Assembly (NCBI RefSeq): GCF_036346295.1
Contig: NZ_CP107819.1
Span: forward strand, 620,001-684,000
Length of the DNA stretch: 64,000 nucleotides
DNA from: Streptomyces sp. NBC_00536
GTDB lineage: Bacteria > Actinomycetota > Actinomycetes > Streptomycetales > Streptomycetaceae
Direction: 5' to 3'
A program made the translations under genes and the position numbers. Shown in pieces: positions 56,503 through 64,000 of this stretch; within the stretch, counting starts at the first letter, position 1; every line of letters begins with the position of its first letter. The notes under the pieces were generated by a model. It searched no databases. It was not told where the DNA came from and worked only from the letters and a program-made list of their open reading frames with translations.

Positions 56503-58296
56503 GTGTGGGAGCTGAGCGGGAGCGGGGCCGGGCCGCTGGAGGCGGAGGACCCGCGGCGGATCGGGACGATCGCGCTGGCGGGCCGGCTCGGGGCCGGTGG
56601 CATGGGGCGGGTGTACCTGGGGGTCCACGAGGGCCGGTACGTCGCCGTCAAGCAGCTGCTGGCCTCGGTCGTCGGTGAGGACGCGGACTTCCTGCGCCGC
56701 TTCGGGCACGAGCTGGACAACCTGTCCCGGCTGCCCGGCCGGGCCACCGCACCCGTGCTCGCGAGCGACCGGACCGCGCGGCCGCCGTGGTTCGCCACCG
56801 CGTACATTCCCGGGCTGACCCTGGGCGCGGCCCTCGAACTGCACGGCGGTCCGCTTCCGGCGGACGCGCTGTGGCCGCTGCTGCGGGAGGCCGCGGCGGG
56901 CCTGGCGGCGGTGCACGGCCTCGGGATGGTGCACCGGGACCTGAAGCCGTCCAACGTCATGCTGACCCTGGAGGGGCTCACCCTCATCGACTTCGGCATC
57001 GCCCGCGCCGCCGAACAGAGCCAGCTGACCCGGACGGGCATGGTGGTGGGCACGCCCGCCTACATGGCGCCCGAGCAGGCTTCCGGCCGGCGGCAGGTCA
57101 GCGGCGCCACCGACGTGTTCGCGCTAGGCTCGGTCATCGCCTACGCGGCCTCCGGACGGCCGCCGTTCGGCGAGGAGTCGGGGCACGGCGTGCTCTACCG
57201 GATCGTCCACGAGCAGCCGGAGCTGGAGCCGCTCCGGGCGCTGGACCCCGGCCTCGCCGAACTCGTCGAGGCCTGCCTCGACAAGGACCCCGAGGGCCGC
57301 CCCACCGCCGCGGAGATCCTGGAACGCGCCGCGCTCCAGGGCCCGTTCACCGCACCGCTGTGGCCGGGGACCATCGCCGCGTGCCTGCGCGAGCGGGCCG
57401 CCTTCGCCGCGGACGTACAGCGGATCGACGTACCGGATACGAAGCCGGACCCGGAGCTGAAGCCGGAGACCCAGCCGGAGGCGGAGACCCAGCCGGAGCC
57501 GGACACGAAGCCCGCGCCCGGGGCCGACCCCGCCGCGGCGGCCGACGTACGCCGCTCCGAGCGGCCGGAGCGGCCCGAGCGGCGCCGTCGTACCCGGGTC
57601 GTGCTGGCCGTGCTCCCCGTCGTCGTGGTCGCGGGCGGTACGACCCTGGCGATCCAGTACCTGCCGTACGCCTTCTCCCCCCAGGCGGGCCCCCAGAGCG
57701 GCCCGTCCGTCGCGCTCTCGCCGCCCGCCGACGGCAAGCCCGCGGCCACGGTCAGCGGCTCCGCGTCGGCTCCCCCGTCCCCGGGGCAGTCCCCGGCATC
57801 CGGCACCCCCGCGGCGAACGGCAGGAGCGGCGGCCCCACGGGCGCGGCCGGCGGCCCGGCCACCGCCCCCACCCCCGCGTCCAGCGGCGGCACCACCCCG
57901 CACCCTCCCGCGAGCAACCCGCCCGCACCCCCCGCCTCCGGCACCTTCCGCTTCCAGAACGGCAACGACAGCTCGTGCATCACCCAGGTCTACGGCTCAT
58001 CGGACTCCGGCGACTGCTCCGACGCGTCGGCGCGGTGGACCGTACAGAGCAGGCCGGACGGCAGCTTCCGGCTCGTCAACCGGCAGAGCGGCGGATGCCT
58101 GTACTCCAACGGCCTGAACCAGGCCGTCTTCGTGGGCGACTGCGCCCAGGACATCGGCCGGTCCTGGCGTACGGGCTCGGGCGGCAGCCTGCGCAGTGAC
58201 CTCGGCGGCGGCTGCCTCGACCTCGGCATGGCCGGGGGCCTGAACACCAGCTCGTGCGCCGGGACGGCGGCCCAGCGCTGGTCCCGCCAGAGCTGA
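56503..58296 (+). CDS. Hanks-type Ser/Thr protein kinase with extracellular ricin-type lectin domain
   Basis: A 597-residue receptor kinase. The kinase domain has the Gly loop LGAGGMGRVYLG (about residue 29), lysine YVAVKQLL, catalytic loop MVHRDLKPSNVMLTL (about 143), IDFGIARA and TPAYMAPEQASG. An acidic repeat (ETQPEAETQPEPDTKP) leads to a single membrane helix VVLAVLPVVVVAGGTTLAIQ (about 366-388). After a Ser/Pro spacer comes a C-terminal beta-trefoil (about 483-597) with SGGCLYSNG, GGGCLDLG and QRW. It could bind a cell-wall glycan and signal inward. The GTG at 56503 has a weak site; TAAAAT at 56471 is a possible -10. Confidence 0.9.
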   Translation: MWELSGSGAGPLEAEDPRRIGTIALAGRLGAGGMGRVYLGVHEGRYVAVKQLLASVVGEDADFLRRFGHELDNLSRLPGRATAPVLASDRTARPPWFATAYIPGLTLGAALELHGGPLPADALWPLLREAAAGLAAVHGLGMVHRDLKPSNVMLTLEGLTLIDFGIARAAEQSQLTRTGMVVGTPAYMAPEQASGRRQVSGATDVFALGSVIAYAASGRPPFGEESGHGVLYRIVHEQPELEPLRALDPGLAELVEACLDKDPEGRPTAAEILERAALQGPFTAPLWPGTIAACLRERAAFAADVQRIDVPDTKPDPELKPETQPEAETQPEPDTKPAPGADPAAAADVRRSERPERPERRRRTRVVLAVLPVVVVAGGTTLAIQYLPYAFSPQAGPQSGPSVALSPPADGKPAATVSGSASAPPSPGQSPASGTPAANGRSGGPTGAAGGPATAPTPASSGGTTPHPPASNPPAPPASGTFRFQNGNDSSCITQVYGSSDSGDCSDASARWTVQSRPDGSFRLVNRQSGGCLYSNGLNQAVFVGDCAQDIGRSWRTGSGGSLRSDLGGGCLDLGMAGGLNTSSCAGTAAQRWSRQS

Positions 58297-58310
58297 GCCA
58301 CCGGATCCCG

Positions 58311-58358
58311 GGCCCTGGCCCTGGCCCTGGCCCTGGCCCTGGCCCTGGCCCTGGCCCT
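58311..58358. repeat. Eight GGCCCT hexamers at a convergent gene junction
   Basis: (GGCCCT) is repeated eight times without error between the kinase and the peptide-transporter ATPase genes. The last unit enters the stop codon of the ATPase gene (58357-58359). Hexamer slippage would not disturb either protein much. The origin is unclear. Confidence 0.9.
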
Positions 58359-60492
58359 AGAGAACCTCCCGTACCTGCGGGAAGTGGCACGAGGCCAGGT
58401 GGTCGGCGGCGTGGGCGGTCGGTTCGGGGACCTCCTTCTCGCACCGCTCGCGCCGCTCCGGGGCCAGGCGCGCGTACACGGGGCAGCGCCCCCGGAACCG
58501 GCAGCCCTCATGGCGCCGGGTGGGGCTCGGCGGGTCGCCCGCGAGCAGGATCCGGTCGCGCCGCCGCTCGCGTTCGCGTTCCGGGTCGGGCAGCGGTACC
58601 GCCGAGAGCAGTGCCTGGGTGTACGGGTGGCGGGGGCTTTCGAAGACGTCCCGGACGGATCCGGCTTCGACGGTCCGCCCGAGGTAGACGACGCTGACCC
58701 GGTCGGCGACGTACCGCACGACGGACAGGTCGTGCGAGACGAAGAGGTACGCGAGCCCCAGCTCCGCCTTGAGTTCGCGCAGCAGGTTCAGCACCCCGGC
58801 CTGGACGGACACGTCGAGCGCGGAGACGGGTTCGTCGAGCACGAGGAGCTTCGGCCGGACCGAGAGCGCCCTGGCGATCCCGATGCGCTGGCGCTGCCCG
58901 CCGGAGAACTCGTGCGGGAAGCGTTCGGCCGCGGCCCGCTCCAGGCCCACCTGGTCCAGGAGTTCGGGGATCCGCCGGGCGGCGGTCAGCCGGTCGGCGC
59001 CCTGGGCGCGCAGCGGCTCGGCGATGATGTCGCCGACCGGCATGCGGGGGTCGAGGCTGGCCATCGGGTCCTGGAAGACGATCTGCACCTGGCCGCGCAG
59101 GGCCTTGCGTTCGGCCTTGCCCAGGGTGTCCGGAGCCTTCCCGAACAGTTCGATGGCGCCGCCCTCGGGCCGTGCGAAGTGGAGCAGTTCGAAGAGGGTG
59201 GTGGACTTCCCCGATCCGGACTCCCCCACCAGCGCGAGGGTCTCCCCGCCGCGGACCGCGAGGTCGACCCCGTCCACGGCGTACACGGTCCCGACCCGCC
59301 GCTTGAAGGCGCTCCCCTTGAGCACGGGGAAGGTCTTGACGAGCCCGTCCACCTTCAACACCAGGTCCCCGGTGGGCCGTTCGAGAGCGTCGGGGATCTC
59401 GGGCACGGGGTAGACGTCGAGCACGCCGAGGCCCTTCCCGGCGATCTCCCCGGCCCGGACACAGGCGGCCAGATGACCACGGCCGCCATCCGCCGCCCCG
59501 CCGCCGTCCGCACGCGCGTCGCCGTCCCCCGTACCGTCCACCCTCGCCCCGCCGTCCTGCGCCCCGCCGTCCACCGCCGTCAGCGGCGGCACCGCCCGCG
59601 TGCAGTCCTCCCGCGCCATCGGGCAGCGCGGCGCGAAGGCGCAGCCCGCGCCCACCTGCCCCGCCGCGGGCGGCGATCCGGGGATGGGGACCAGCGCGCC
59701 GCCGCCCCCGTCCAGCCGGGGCACCGCCCCGATCAGCCCCATCGTGTAGGGCATCGAGGGCCGGCCGAAGACCTCGGAGGCCGTTCCCGTCTCGACGATG
59801 CGCCCCGCGTACATGACCGCGACCCGGTCCGCCATGCCCGCGATCACGCCCAGGTCGTGGCTGACCAGGACCAGGGCCGCCCCGGTCTCCCGCTGCGCGG
59901 TGCGCAGCACGTCGAGGATCTGGGCCTGGATGGTGACGTCCAGGGCCGTCGTCGGCTCGTCGGCGAGCAGCACGTCCGGGTCGTTGGCCATGGCCATCGC
60001 GATCATGGCCCGTTGCCGCATGCCGCCCGAGAACTCGTGCGGGAACGACTGGGCCCGCAGCCGGGGTTCGGGGATCCCGACGAGGTCGAGGAGTTCCACG
60101 GCCCGGGCGCGCGCCCGGTCGCGCGAGAGGTCCTGGTGGGCGCGGACCGCCTCGGCGATCTGGTCGCCGATCCGGTAGACCGGTGTGAACGCGGACAGCG
60201 GGTCCTGGAACACCATCCCGATCCGTTGCCCGCGTACGGCCGTGAGCGCCGCGTCGGAGGCGCCGACCAGCTCGGTCCCGTCGAGCCGGACCGAGCCCCG
60301 TACGGCGGCGGCGGCCGGGAGCAGGCCGAGCACCGCGAGCGCGGTCGCGGACTTGCCCGATCCCGACTCCCCCACCAGGCCCAGGACTTCACCGCGGGCC
60401 AGCGAGAAGCTCACCCCGCGCACGGCGGGGACCCCGTCGAAGTCGACCTCCAGGCCGGTGACGGTCAGCACGGGGCGCGCCTCGGCACTCAT
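58357..60492 (-). CDS. Peptide ABC transporter, OppD and OppF ATPases fused
   Basis: A 711-residue protein with two complete ABC ATPases. The first has Walker A VGESGSGKSATALAVLG, signature FSGGMRQRAMIAMAMANDPD and Walker B VLLADEPTTALDV. The second has VGESGSGKSTTLFELLHFA, FSGGQRQRIGIARALSVRP and LLVLDEPVSALDV. Each ends in the oligopeptide-type C-terminal motif with cysteines (GCAFAPRCPMAREDC; GCRFRGRCPVYARL), a likely Fe-S or structural site. It powers dipeptide or oligopeptide import with the two permeases upstream. The ATG at 60492 has GGGAGG and overlaps the previous stop (ATGA). An Asp/Gly-rich linker (residues 330-350) joins the halves. Confidence 0.93.
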   Translation of the reverse strand: MSAEARPVLTVTGLEVDFDGVPAVRGVSFSLARGEVLGLVGESGSGKSATALAVLGLLPAAAAVRGSVRLDGTELVGASDAALTAVRGQRIGMVFQDPLSAFTPVYRIGDQIAEAVRAHQDLSRDRARARAVELLDLVGIPEPRLRAQSFPHEFSGGMRQRAMIAMAMANDPDVLLADEPTTALDVTIQAQILDVLRTAQRETGAALVLVSHDLGVIAGMADRVAVMYAGRIVETGTASEVFGRPSMPYTMGLIGAVPRLDGGGGALVPIPGSPPAAGQVGAGCAFAPRCPMAREDCTRAVPPLTAVDGGAQDGGARVDGTGDGDARADGGGAADGGRGHLAACVRAGEIAGKGLGVLDVYPVPEIPDALERPTGDLVLKVDGLVKTFPVLKGSAFKRRVGTVYAVDGVDLAVRGGETLALVGESGSGKSTTLFELLHFARPEGGAIELFGKAPDTLGKAERKALRGQVQIVFQDPMASLDPRMPVGDIIAEPLRAQGADRLTAARRIPELLDQVGLERAAAERFPHEFSGGQRQRIGIARALSVRPKLLVLDEPVSALDVSVQAGVLNLLRELKAELGLAYLFVSHDLSVVRYVADRVSVVYLGRTVEAGSVRDVFESPRHPYTQALLSAVPLPDPERERERRRDRILLAGDPPSPTRRHEGCRFRGRCPVYARLAPERRERCEKEVPEPTAHAADHLASCHFPQVREVL

Positions 60493-61439
60493 CTCCCGCC
60501 TCCCTTCGTGTTCTTGTGTGCGCCACGGCGTGCGGAGCGCCCGGTGGTGGGGTCGAGCGCGTCGCGCAGCCCGTCCCCCACGAGGTTCACCGCGAGGACG
60601 AACACGATCAGCAGTCCGGCGGCGAAGAAGAACATCCAGGGGTAGGTGACCGCCGCCCCGGTGGTGCTCGCGATCAGCGTGCCGAGCGAGACGTCCGGTG
60701 CCTGCACGCCGAATCCGAAGTAGGAGAGCGCGGTCTCGCTCATCACCGCGCCGCCGACGGCGATCGTCGCGTCGATGATGAGGAACGAGGCGATGTTGGG
60801 CAGGACGTGCCGCCAGATGATCCGCAGCGGTCCCACGCCCATGTACACGGCCGCCTTGACGAACTCCCGCTCCTTCAGGGAGAGCGTCATCGACCGGACG
60901 ACCCGCGCCGTGATCATCCAGCCGAAGACGGCGAGCAGCCCGACGAAGGCGAACCAGCCGCCGCCGCGCAGCCGGGGCGAGACGATCGCGATGATCAGGA
61001 ACGACGGGAAGACGAGGAGCAGGTCGACGAAGAACATCAGCAGCCGGTCCGGCCAGCCGCCGAAGTACCCGGCGCAGGCGCCGACCAGTGAGGCGAGCCC
61101 CGTCGAGAAGAGCGCCACGAGCAGCCCGATGACGAGGGACTTCTGGAGTCCGCGCACGGTCTGCGCGAAGACGTCCTGGCCGATCCGGTTGGTGCCCCAC
61201 CAGTGGTCGGCGCCGGGCGGGGACCGCAGCGCGGTGTAGTCGATGTGGCTGTAGTCCCACGGGCTGAGGAGCGGTCCGGCGAAGGCGAGCAGGAAGAGCA
61301 GCAGCAGGGCCGCGGCGCCCGCGAGCGCGCTGCGGCTCTGCCGGAACCGGCGCAGTACGACGGTGGCGCGCCCGGCGGGGCGGGTGGCGGGCTCCGTGCC
61401 CGGTCCGCCCGGGACGCTGCTCTCGATGACGGCGGTCAT
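60489..61439 (-). CDS. Peptide ABC transporter permease (OppC/DppC type)
   Basis: A 316-residue permease with six helices. After a cytoplasmic head, SALAGAAALLLLFLLAFAGP is the first helix. HWWGTNRIGQDVFAQTVRG is the OppC_N signature, and EFVKAAVYMGVGPLRIIWRH is the EAA loop that docks the ATPase. The ATG at 61439 follows AGGAGAA. It overlaps the ATPase gene by four bases and lies 25 bp after the other permease, so the three form one transcript. Confidence 0.93.
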   Translation of the reverse strand: MTAVIESSVPGGPGTEPATRPAGRATVVLRRFRQSRSALAGAAALLLLFLLAFAGPLLSPWDYSHIDYTALRSPPGADHWWGTNRIGQDVFAQTVRGLQKSLVIGLLVALFSTGLASLVGACAGYFGGWPDRLLMFFVDLLLVFPSFLIIAIVSPRLRGGGWFAFVGLLAVFGWMITARVVRSMTLSLKEREFVKAAVYMGVGPLRIIWRHVLPNIASFLIIDATIAVGGAVMSETALSYFGFGVQAPDVSLGTLIASTTGAAVTYPWMFFFAAGLLIVFVLAVNLVGDGLRDALDPTTGRSARRGAHKNTKGGGR

Positions 61440-61464
61440 GGTCGGCGTTCTCCTGGATCGTGGA

Positions 61465-62448
61465 TCAGGCGGTGCGGATGCGCGGGTCGAGCGCGGCGTG
61501 GAGCACATCCGCGAGGAAGCCGGACAGGAGCACCGTCACGGCGGCGAACACATTGACGGCGACGACCGAGTTGACGTCGTTCTTGCCGATGGAGGAGATG
61601 AACCACTCGCCCATCCCGTGCCACCCGAAGATCGTCTCGGTGAAGGTGGCGCCGGTGAACAGGGCCAGGAAGCCGTAGCTGAAGTAGGTCGACATGGGGA
61701 TCAGGGCGGTCCGCAGGCCGTGTTTGAGCAGGACCGTCCGCCGGCCCAGGCCCTTGGCGGCGGCGGTGCGCAGGTAGTCCGAGCCGAGTACGTCCAGCAT
61801 GGTGGAGCGCTGGTAGCGGCTGTATCCGGCGAGCGCGCCGAGCCCGATCGAGATGGTGGGCAGCAGCAGGTGGACGCCGCGGTCCTTGGCCACCGCCCAG
61901 AAGCCGGAGTCGACTCCGGGGGTCTTCTCGCCGGTGAACCGGATGACTTCGGTGCCGGTCTTCGCGTTGAACCAGATCGCGCCGATCTTCAGCAGAACGG
62001 CCAGCAGAAAGACGGGTGTTGAGAGCAGCACGAAGGAGGCGAGGGTCATCGCCCGGTCGGAGAAGCGGTATTGGCGTACGGCGGTCCAGGCGCCGGCGAG
62101 CACGCCGAGCACGGTTCCGGCGATGGTGCCGAAGAGCAGCAGCCGCAGGCTGACCCCGATCCGCCGCCCGAACTCGGCGCCGACCGGGGTCCCGTCGATG
62201 GTCTGTCCGAGGTCGCCGCGCAGCGCGTGTCCGGCCCAGGACGCGAAGCGGGAGACGAGCGGGGTGTGGTCGTTGACGCCGAGGGCGGTGAGGTGGTGGT
62301 CCACCGAGGCGGGCGACAAGGGGGGCTGGCGGCCTTCGTAGTACGCCCGCGGGTCGAGGGCGTACGAGGCGAGCAGGTACGAGAGGCAGACGGCGGCCAG
62401 CAGCAGCACGGCGTAGTAGCCGAGCCGCTTGGCCAGGTAGGCGGCCAC
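61465..62448 (-). CDS. Peptide ABC transporter permease (OppB/DppB type)
   Basis: A 327-residue permease. The first helix is LGYYAVLLLAAVCLSYLLAS. PLVSRFASWAGHALRGDLGQ is typical of OppB, and DYLRTAAAKGLGRRTVLLKH is the EAA loop. A long loop between helices three and four (GTEVIRFTGEKTPGVDSGFW) is extracytoplasmic. The GTG at 62448 is preferred because GGAGG precedes it by nine bases and the N-terminus then matches the family; GTG at 62481 would add 11 residues but has a poor site. It heads the minus-strand operon, divergent from the binding-protein gene with a 297-bp gap. Confidence 0.9.
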   Translation of the reverse strand: MAAYLAKRLGYYAVLLLAAVCLSYLLASYALDPRAYYEGRQPPLSPASVDHHLTALGVNDHTPLVSRFASWAGHALRGDLGQTIDGTPVGAEFGRRIGVSLRLLLFGTIAGTVLGVLAGAWTAVRQYRFSDRAMTLASFVLLSTPVFLLAVLLKIGAIWFNAKTGTEVIRFTGEKTPGVDSGFWAVAKDRGVHLLLPTISIGLGALAGYSRYQRSTMLDVLGSDYLRTAAAKGLGRRTVLLKHGLRTALIPMSTYFSYGFLALFTGATFTETIFGWHGMGEWFISSIGKNDVNSVVAVNVFAAVTVLLSGFLADVLHAALDPRIRTA

Positions 62449-62745
62449 GGTGGTGAACCTCCGCAGGTGCTCGTGATCCACAGGGGATCGTCAGGGGAAC
62501 GCGACGCCGGGGGTTGCCCGGACATCACGGCCGCGGCAGGTCAACATGGCTAATTCGTCGCCTTGTTGACCAAGCTTGACCGCCGTTTGTTGCGGACATG
62601 CTAAGAAAACATAGCGGGATTCCAGCAGGCCTCCCCCCGGAGCGCAAGATCTCCTACGGTCGGCCCAGCCCGGGATCCCGCCCCGTCCCGCCCCACCCGT
62701 CCCGTCCCGATCCAGACCGCCCCACGACCCGGAGGAAGTGTCCCG

Positions 62746-64000
62746 ATGCGCAGAACCACGGTCATCGCCATAGCCGCAGCCCTGTCGGCCACTCTGGCGG
62801 TGTCCGCCTGCGACTCTTCCGGCACGGACGGCGGCGCACCGGCGAAGAAACAGGCCGCGCCCGCCGTCGACGGGCAGAACATCAACGCCCAGCCGGTGAG
62901 CGCCCTCAAGCAGGGCGGCTCCCTGAAGGTCGCCATCGACCAGTGGATCACGCAGTACAACGTCAACCAGGTGGACGGGCAGCAGGGCGACGCCTCCGAG
63001 ATCGACCGGGCCGTGATGCCGCACCTCTTCTACGCGGACGCCAAGGGCGTCGGCGTGCCCAACCCGGCCTTCCTGGCCTCGGCGAAGGTCGTCTCGACCA
63101 GCCCGCAGGTGGTGGAGTACCAGCTCAACCCCAAGGCCCGCTGGTCCGACGGAACCCCCCTCGGCTGGAAGGACTTCGAGGCGCTGTGGAAGGCGCTGAA
63201 CGGCTCCGACAAGGCGTACGAGGCGGCCGACACCTCGGGCTACGACCAGATCTCCAAGGTCGAGCAGGGCGCCGACGAACACGGGGTGAAGATCACCTTC
63301 GCGACGCCGTACGCCGACTGGCAGCGGCTCTTCGACCCGCTGTACCCGGCCGCCTACATCGACACCCCCGAGAAGTTCAACAAGGGCTGGACGGAGAAGG
63401 CCCCGGTCACCGCGGGCGCCTTCAAGATCGGCACCTACGACAAGACCGCGCAGACCGTCACCCTGGTTCCCGACCCGCAGTGGTGGGGGGAGAAGCCCAG
63501 GCTGGACTCGGTCGTCTTCCGCGTCCTGGACCGCGCCTCGCGCACCGAGGCCTTCCTCAACAAGGAGATCGACGAGACGACCGCGCTCCAGCCCGAGGAC
63601 TACAAGCGGCTGGTCAAGGACCCGGCCGCGGACATCCGGCGCGGCGCCCGCTGGGACGAGGTCCACATCACCCTCAACGCCGCGCGCGGCCCGCTCCAGG
63701 ACGTCAAGGTGCGCAACGCGCTCCAGGCGGCCATCGACCGCAAGGGCATCAACGCCAGTTTCGCCAAGGACCTGTCCTTCGAACTCCAGCCGCTGAACAA
63801 CCACTTCTTCATGCCGAACCAGGCGGGGTACAAGGACAATTCCAGCGAGTTCGACGCCTACGACCCGGCGAAGGCCGGCAAGCTCCTCGACGAAGCGGGC
63901 TGGAAGGACGCCGGCCAGGGCAAGCCGCGCACCAAGGACGGCAAGGAGCTGACCCTGGAGTACACGCTGAGCGCGGGCGGTTCCTCCTCCCAGGAGGACC
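62746..64000 (+). CDS. Peptide-binding lipoprotein (SBP_bac_5), 3' end outside window
   Basis: The first about 418 residues of an extracellular solute-binding protein family 5 lipoprotein. The signal peptide ends in the lipobox LAVSACDSS. Family features are YQLNPKARWSDGTPLGWKDF, VTAGAFKIGTYDKTAQ, DPQWWGEKP and VRNALQAAIDRKGIN. The frame is still open at the window end. It would deliver peptides to the divergent Opp-like transporter. The ATG at 62746 has GGAGGAAG. Divergence from the permease/ATPase operon allows the binding protein to be made in excess. Confidence 0.93.
   Translation, partial: MRRTTVIAIAAALSATLAVSACDSSGTDGGAPAKKQAAPAVDGQNINAQPVSALKQGGSLKVAIDQWITQYNVNQVDGQQGDASEIDRAVMPHLFYADAKGVGVPNPAFLASAKVVSTSPQVVEYQLNPKARWSDGTPLGWKDFEALWKALNGSDKAYEAADTSGYDQISKVEQGADEHGVKITFATPYADWQRLFDPLYPAAYIDTPEKFNKGWTEKAPVTAGAFKIGTYDKTAQTVTLVPDPQWWGEKPRLDSVVFRVLDRASRTEAFLNKEIDETTALQPEDYKRLVKDPAADIRRGARWDEVHITLNAARGPLQDVKVRNALQAAIDRKGINASFAKDLSFELQPLNNHFFMPNQAGYKDNSSEFDAYDPAKAGKLLDEAGWKDAGQGKPRTKDGKELTLEYTLSAGGSSSQED

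Overview
The window is chromosomal DNA from a Streptomyces-type actinomycete. The evidence is very high G+C with strong third-position G/C bias, GTG starts, rare TTA (bldA-type) codons confined to a few genes, a SigB/SigF-family sigma factor with RsbW-like partners, and a SapB-like class III lanthipeptide (ram/amf) locus. I assign 47 protein genes, two of them cut by the window edges. I saw no rRNA, tRNA, CRISPR array, insertion sequence or phage.

Layout. 1-2.7 kb: stress-sigma and partner-switching genes (MEDS-type regulator fragment, SigF-like sigma, STAS antagonist, small DUF6296-like protein, HATPase). 2.9-7.4 kb: GH1 beta-glucosidase coupled to an MFS carrier, a YczE membrane protein, and a secreted VanW protein. 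7.8-13.3 kb: class I terpene synthase, P450 and a large ATPase regulator; the P450 and the regulator each carry one TTA codon. 13.3-25.1 kb: a hydrolase/transport region with a LacI-type regulator and five shared GTTACACG operator cores. It contains an MFS-SurE-carboxylesterase operon, an alpha/beta hydrolase, and two PAP2 phosphatase paralogues, one of which has lost both catalytic histidines.

25.2-34.5 kb: an aromatic catabolic operon that reads as salicylate (or anthranilate) through the CoA thioester to gentisate and central metabolism. It encodes an aryl-CoA ligase fused to a hotdog thioesterase, salicylyl-CoA 5-hydroxylase/oxidoreductase, a nitrilase, gentisate 1,2-dioxygenase, an FAA hydrolase, maleate isomerase and a PaaX-like regulator. 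Its promoter shares a 40-bp element (32/40 identical) with a carboxylesterase gene 5.4 kb upstream, so the esterase is probably co-regulated. 34.5-36 kb: a stand-alone GltD-like protein. 36.3-43.6 kb: a translationally coupled choline-to-glycine-betaine operon (aldehyde dehydrogenase, choline-oxidase-like GMC enzyme, ABC ATPase, tandem-fused permease, lipoprotein).

43.8-52.2 kb: the morphogen locus ramC, ramS, ramA/ramB and ramR. The two transporter half-genes, normally separate, are one 1,610-codon frame joined by a roughly 430-residue Gly/Pro/Ala repeat linker. A strong hairpin separates the peptide gene from the transporter, and ramR carries a TTA codon. 52.5-58.3 kb: two membrane-anchored proteins, a GGCT-like/SGNH fusion, and a Hanks-type kinase with an extracellular ricin-type lectin domain. 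58.3-64 kb: an Opp/Dpp peptide transporter (fused dual ATPase, two permeases) with a divergent binding protein cut by the window end.

The strongest candidates for something undescribed are the RamA-linker-RamB fusion, the double-Gln PAP2 pseudo-phosphatase, the co-regulated ester/nitrile-to-gentisate pathway using a maleate isomerase, and the LacI-type operator set. All calls come from reading sequence and remembered family motifs; no database search was run.
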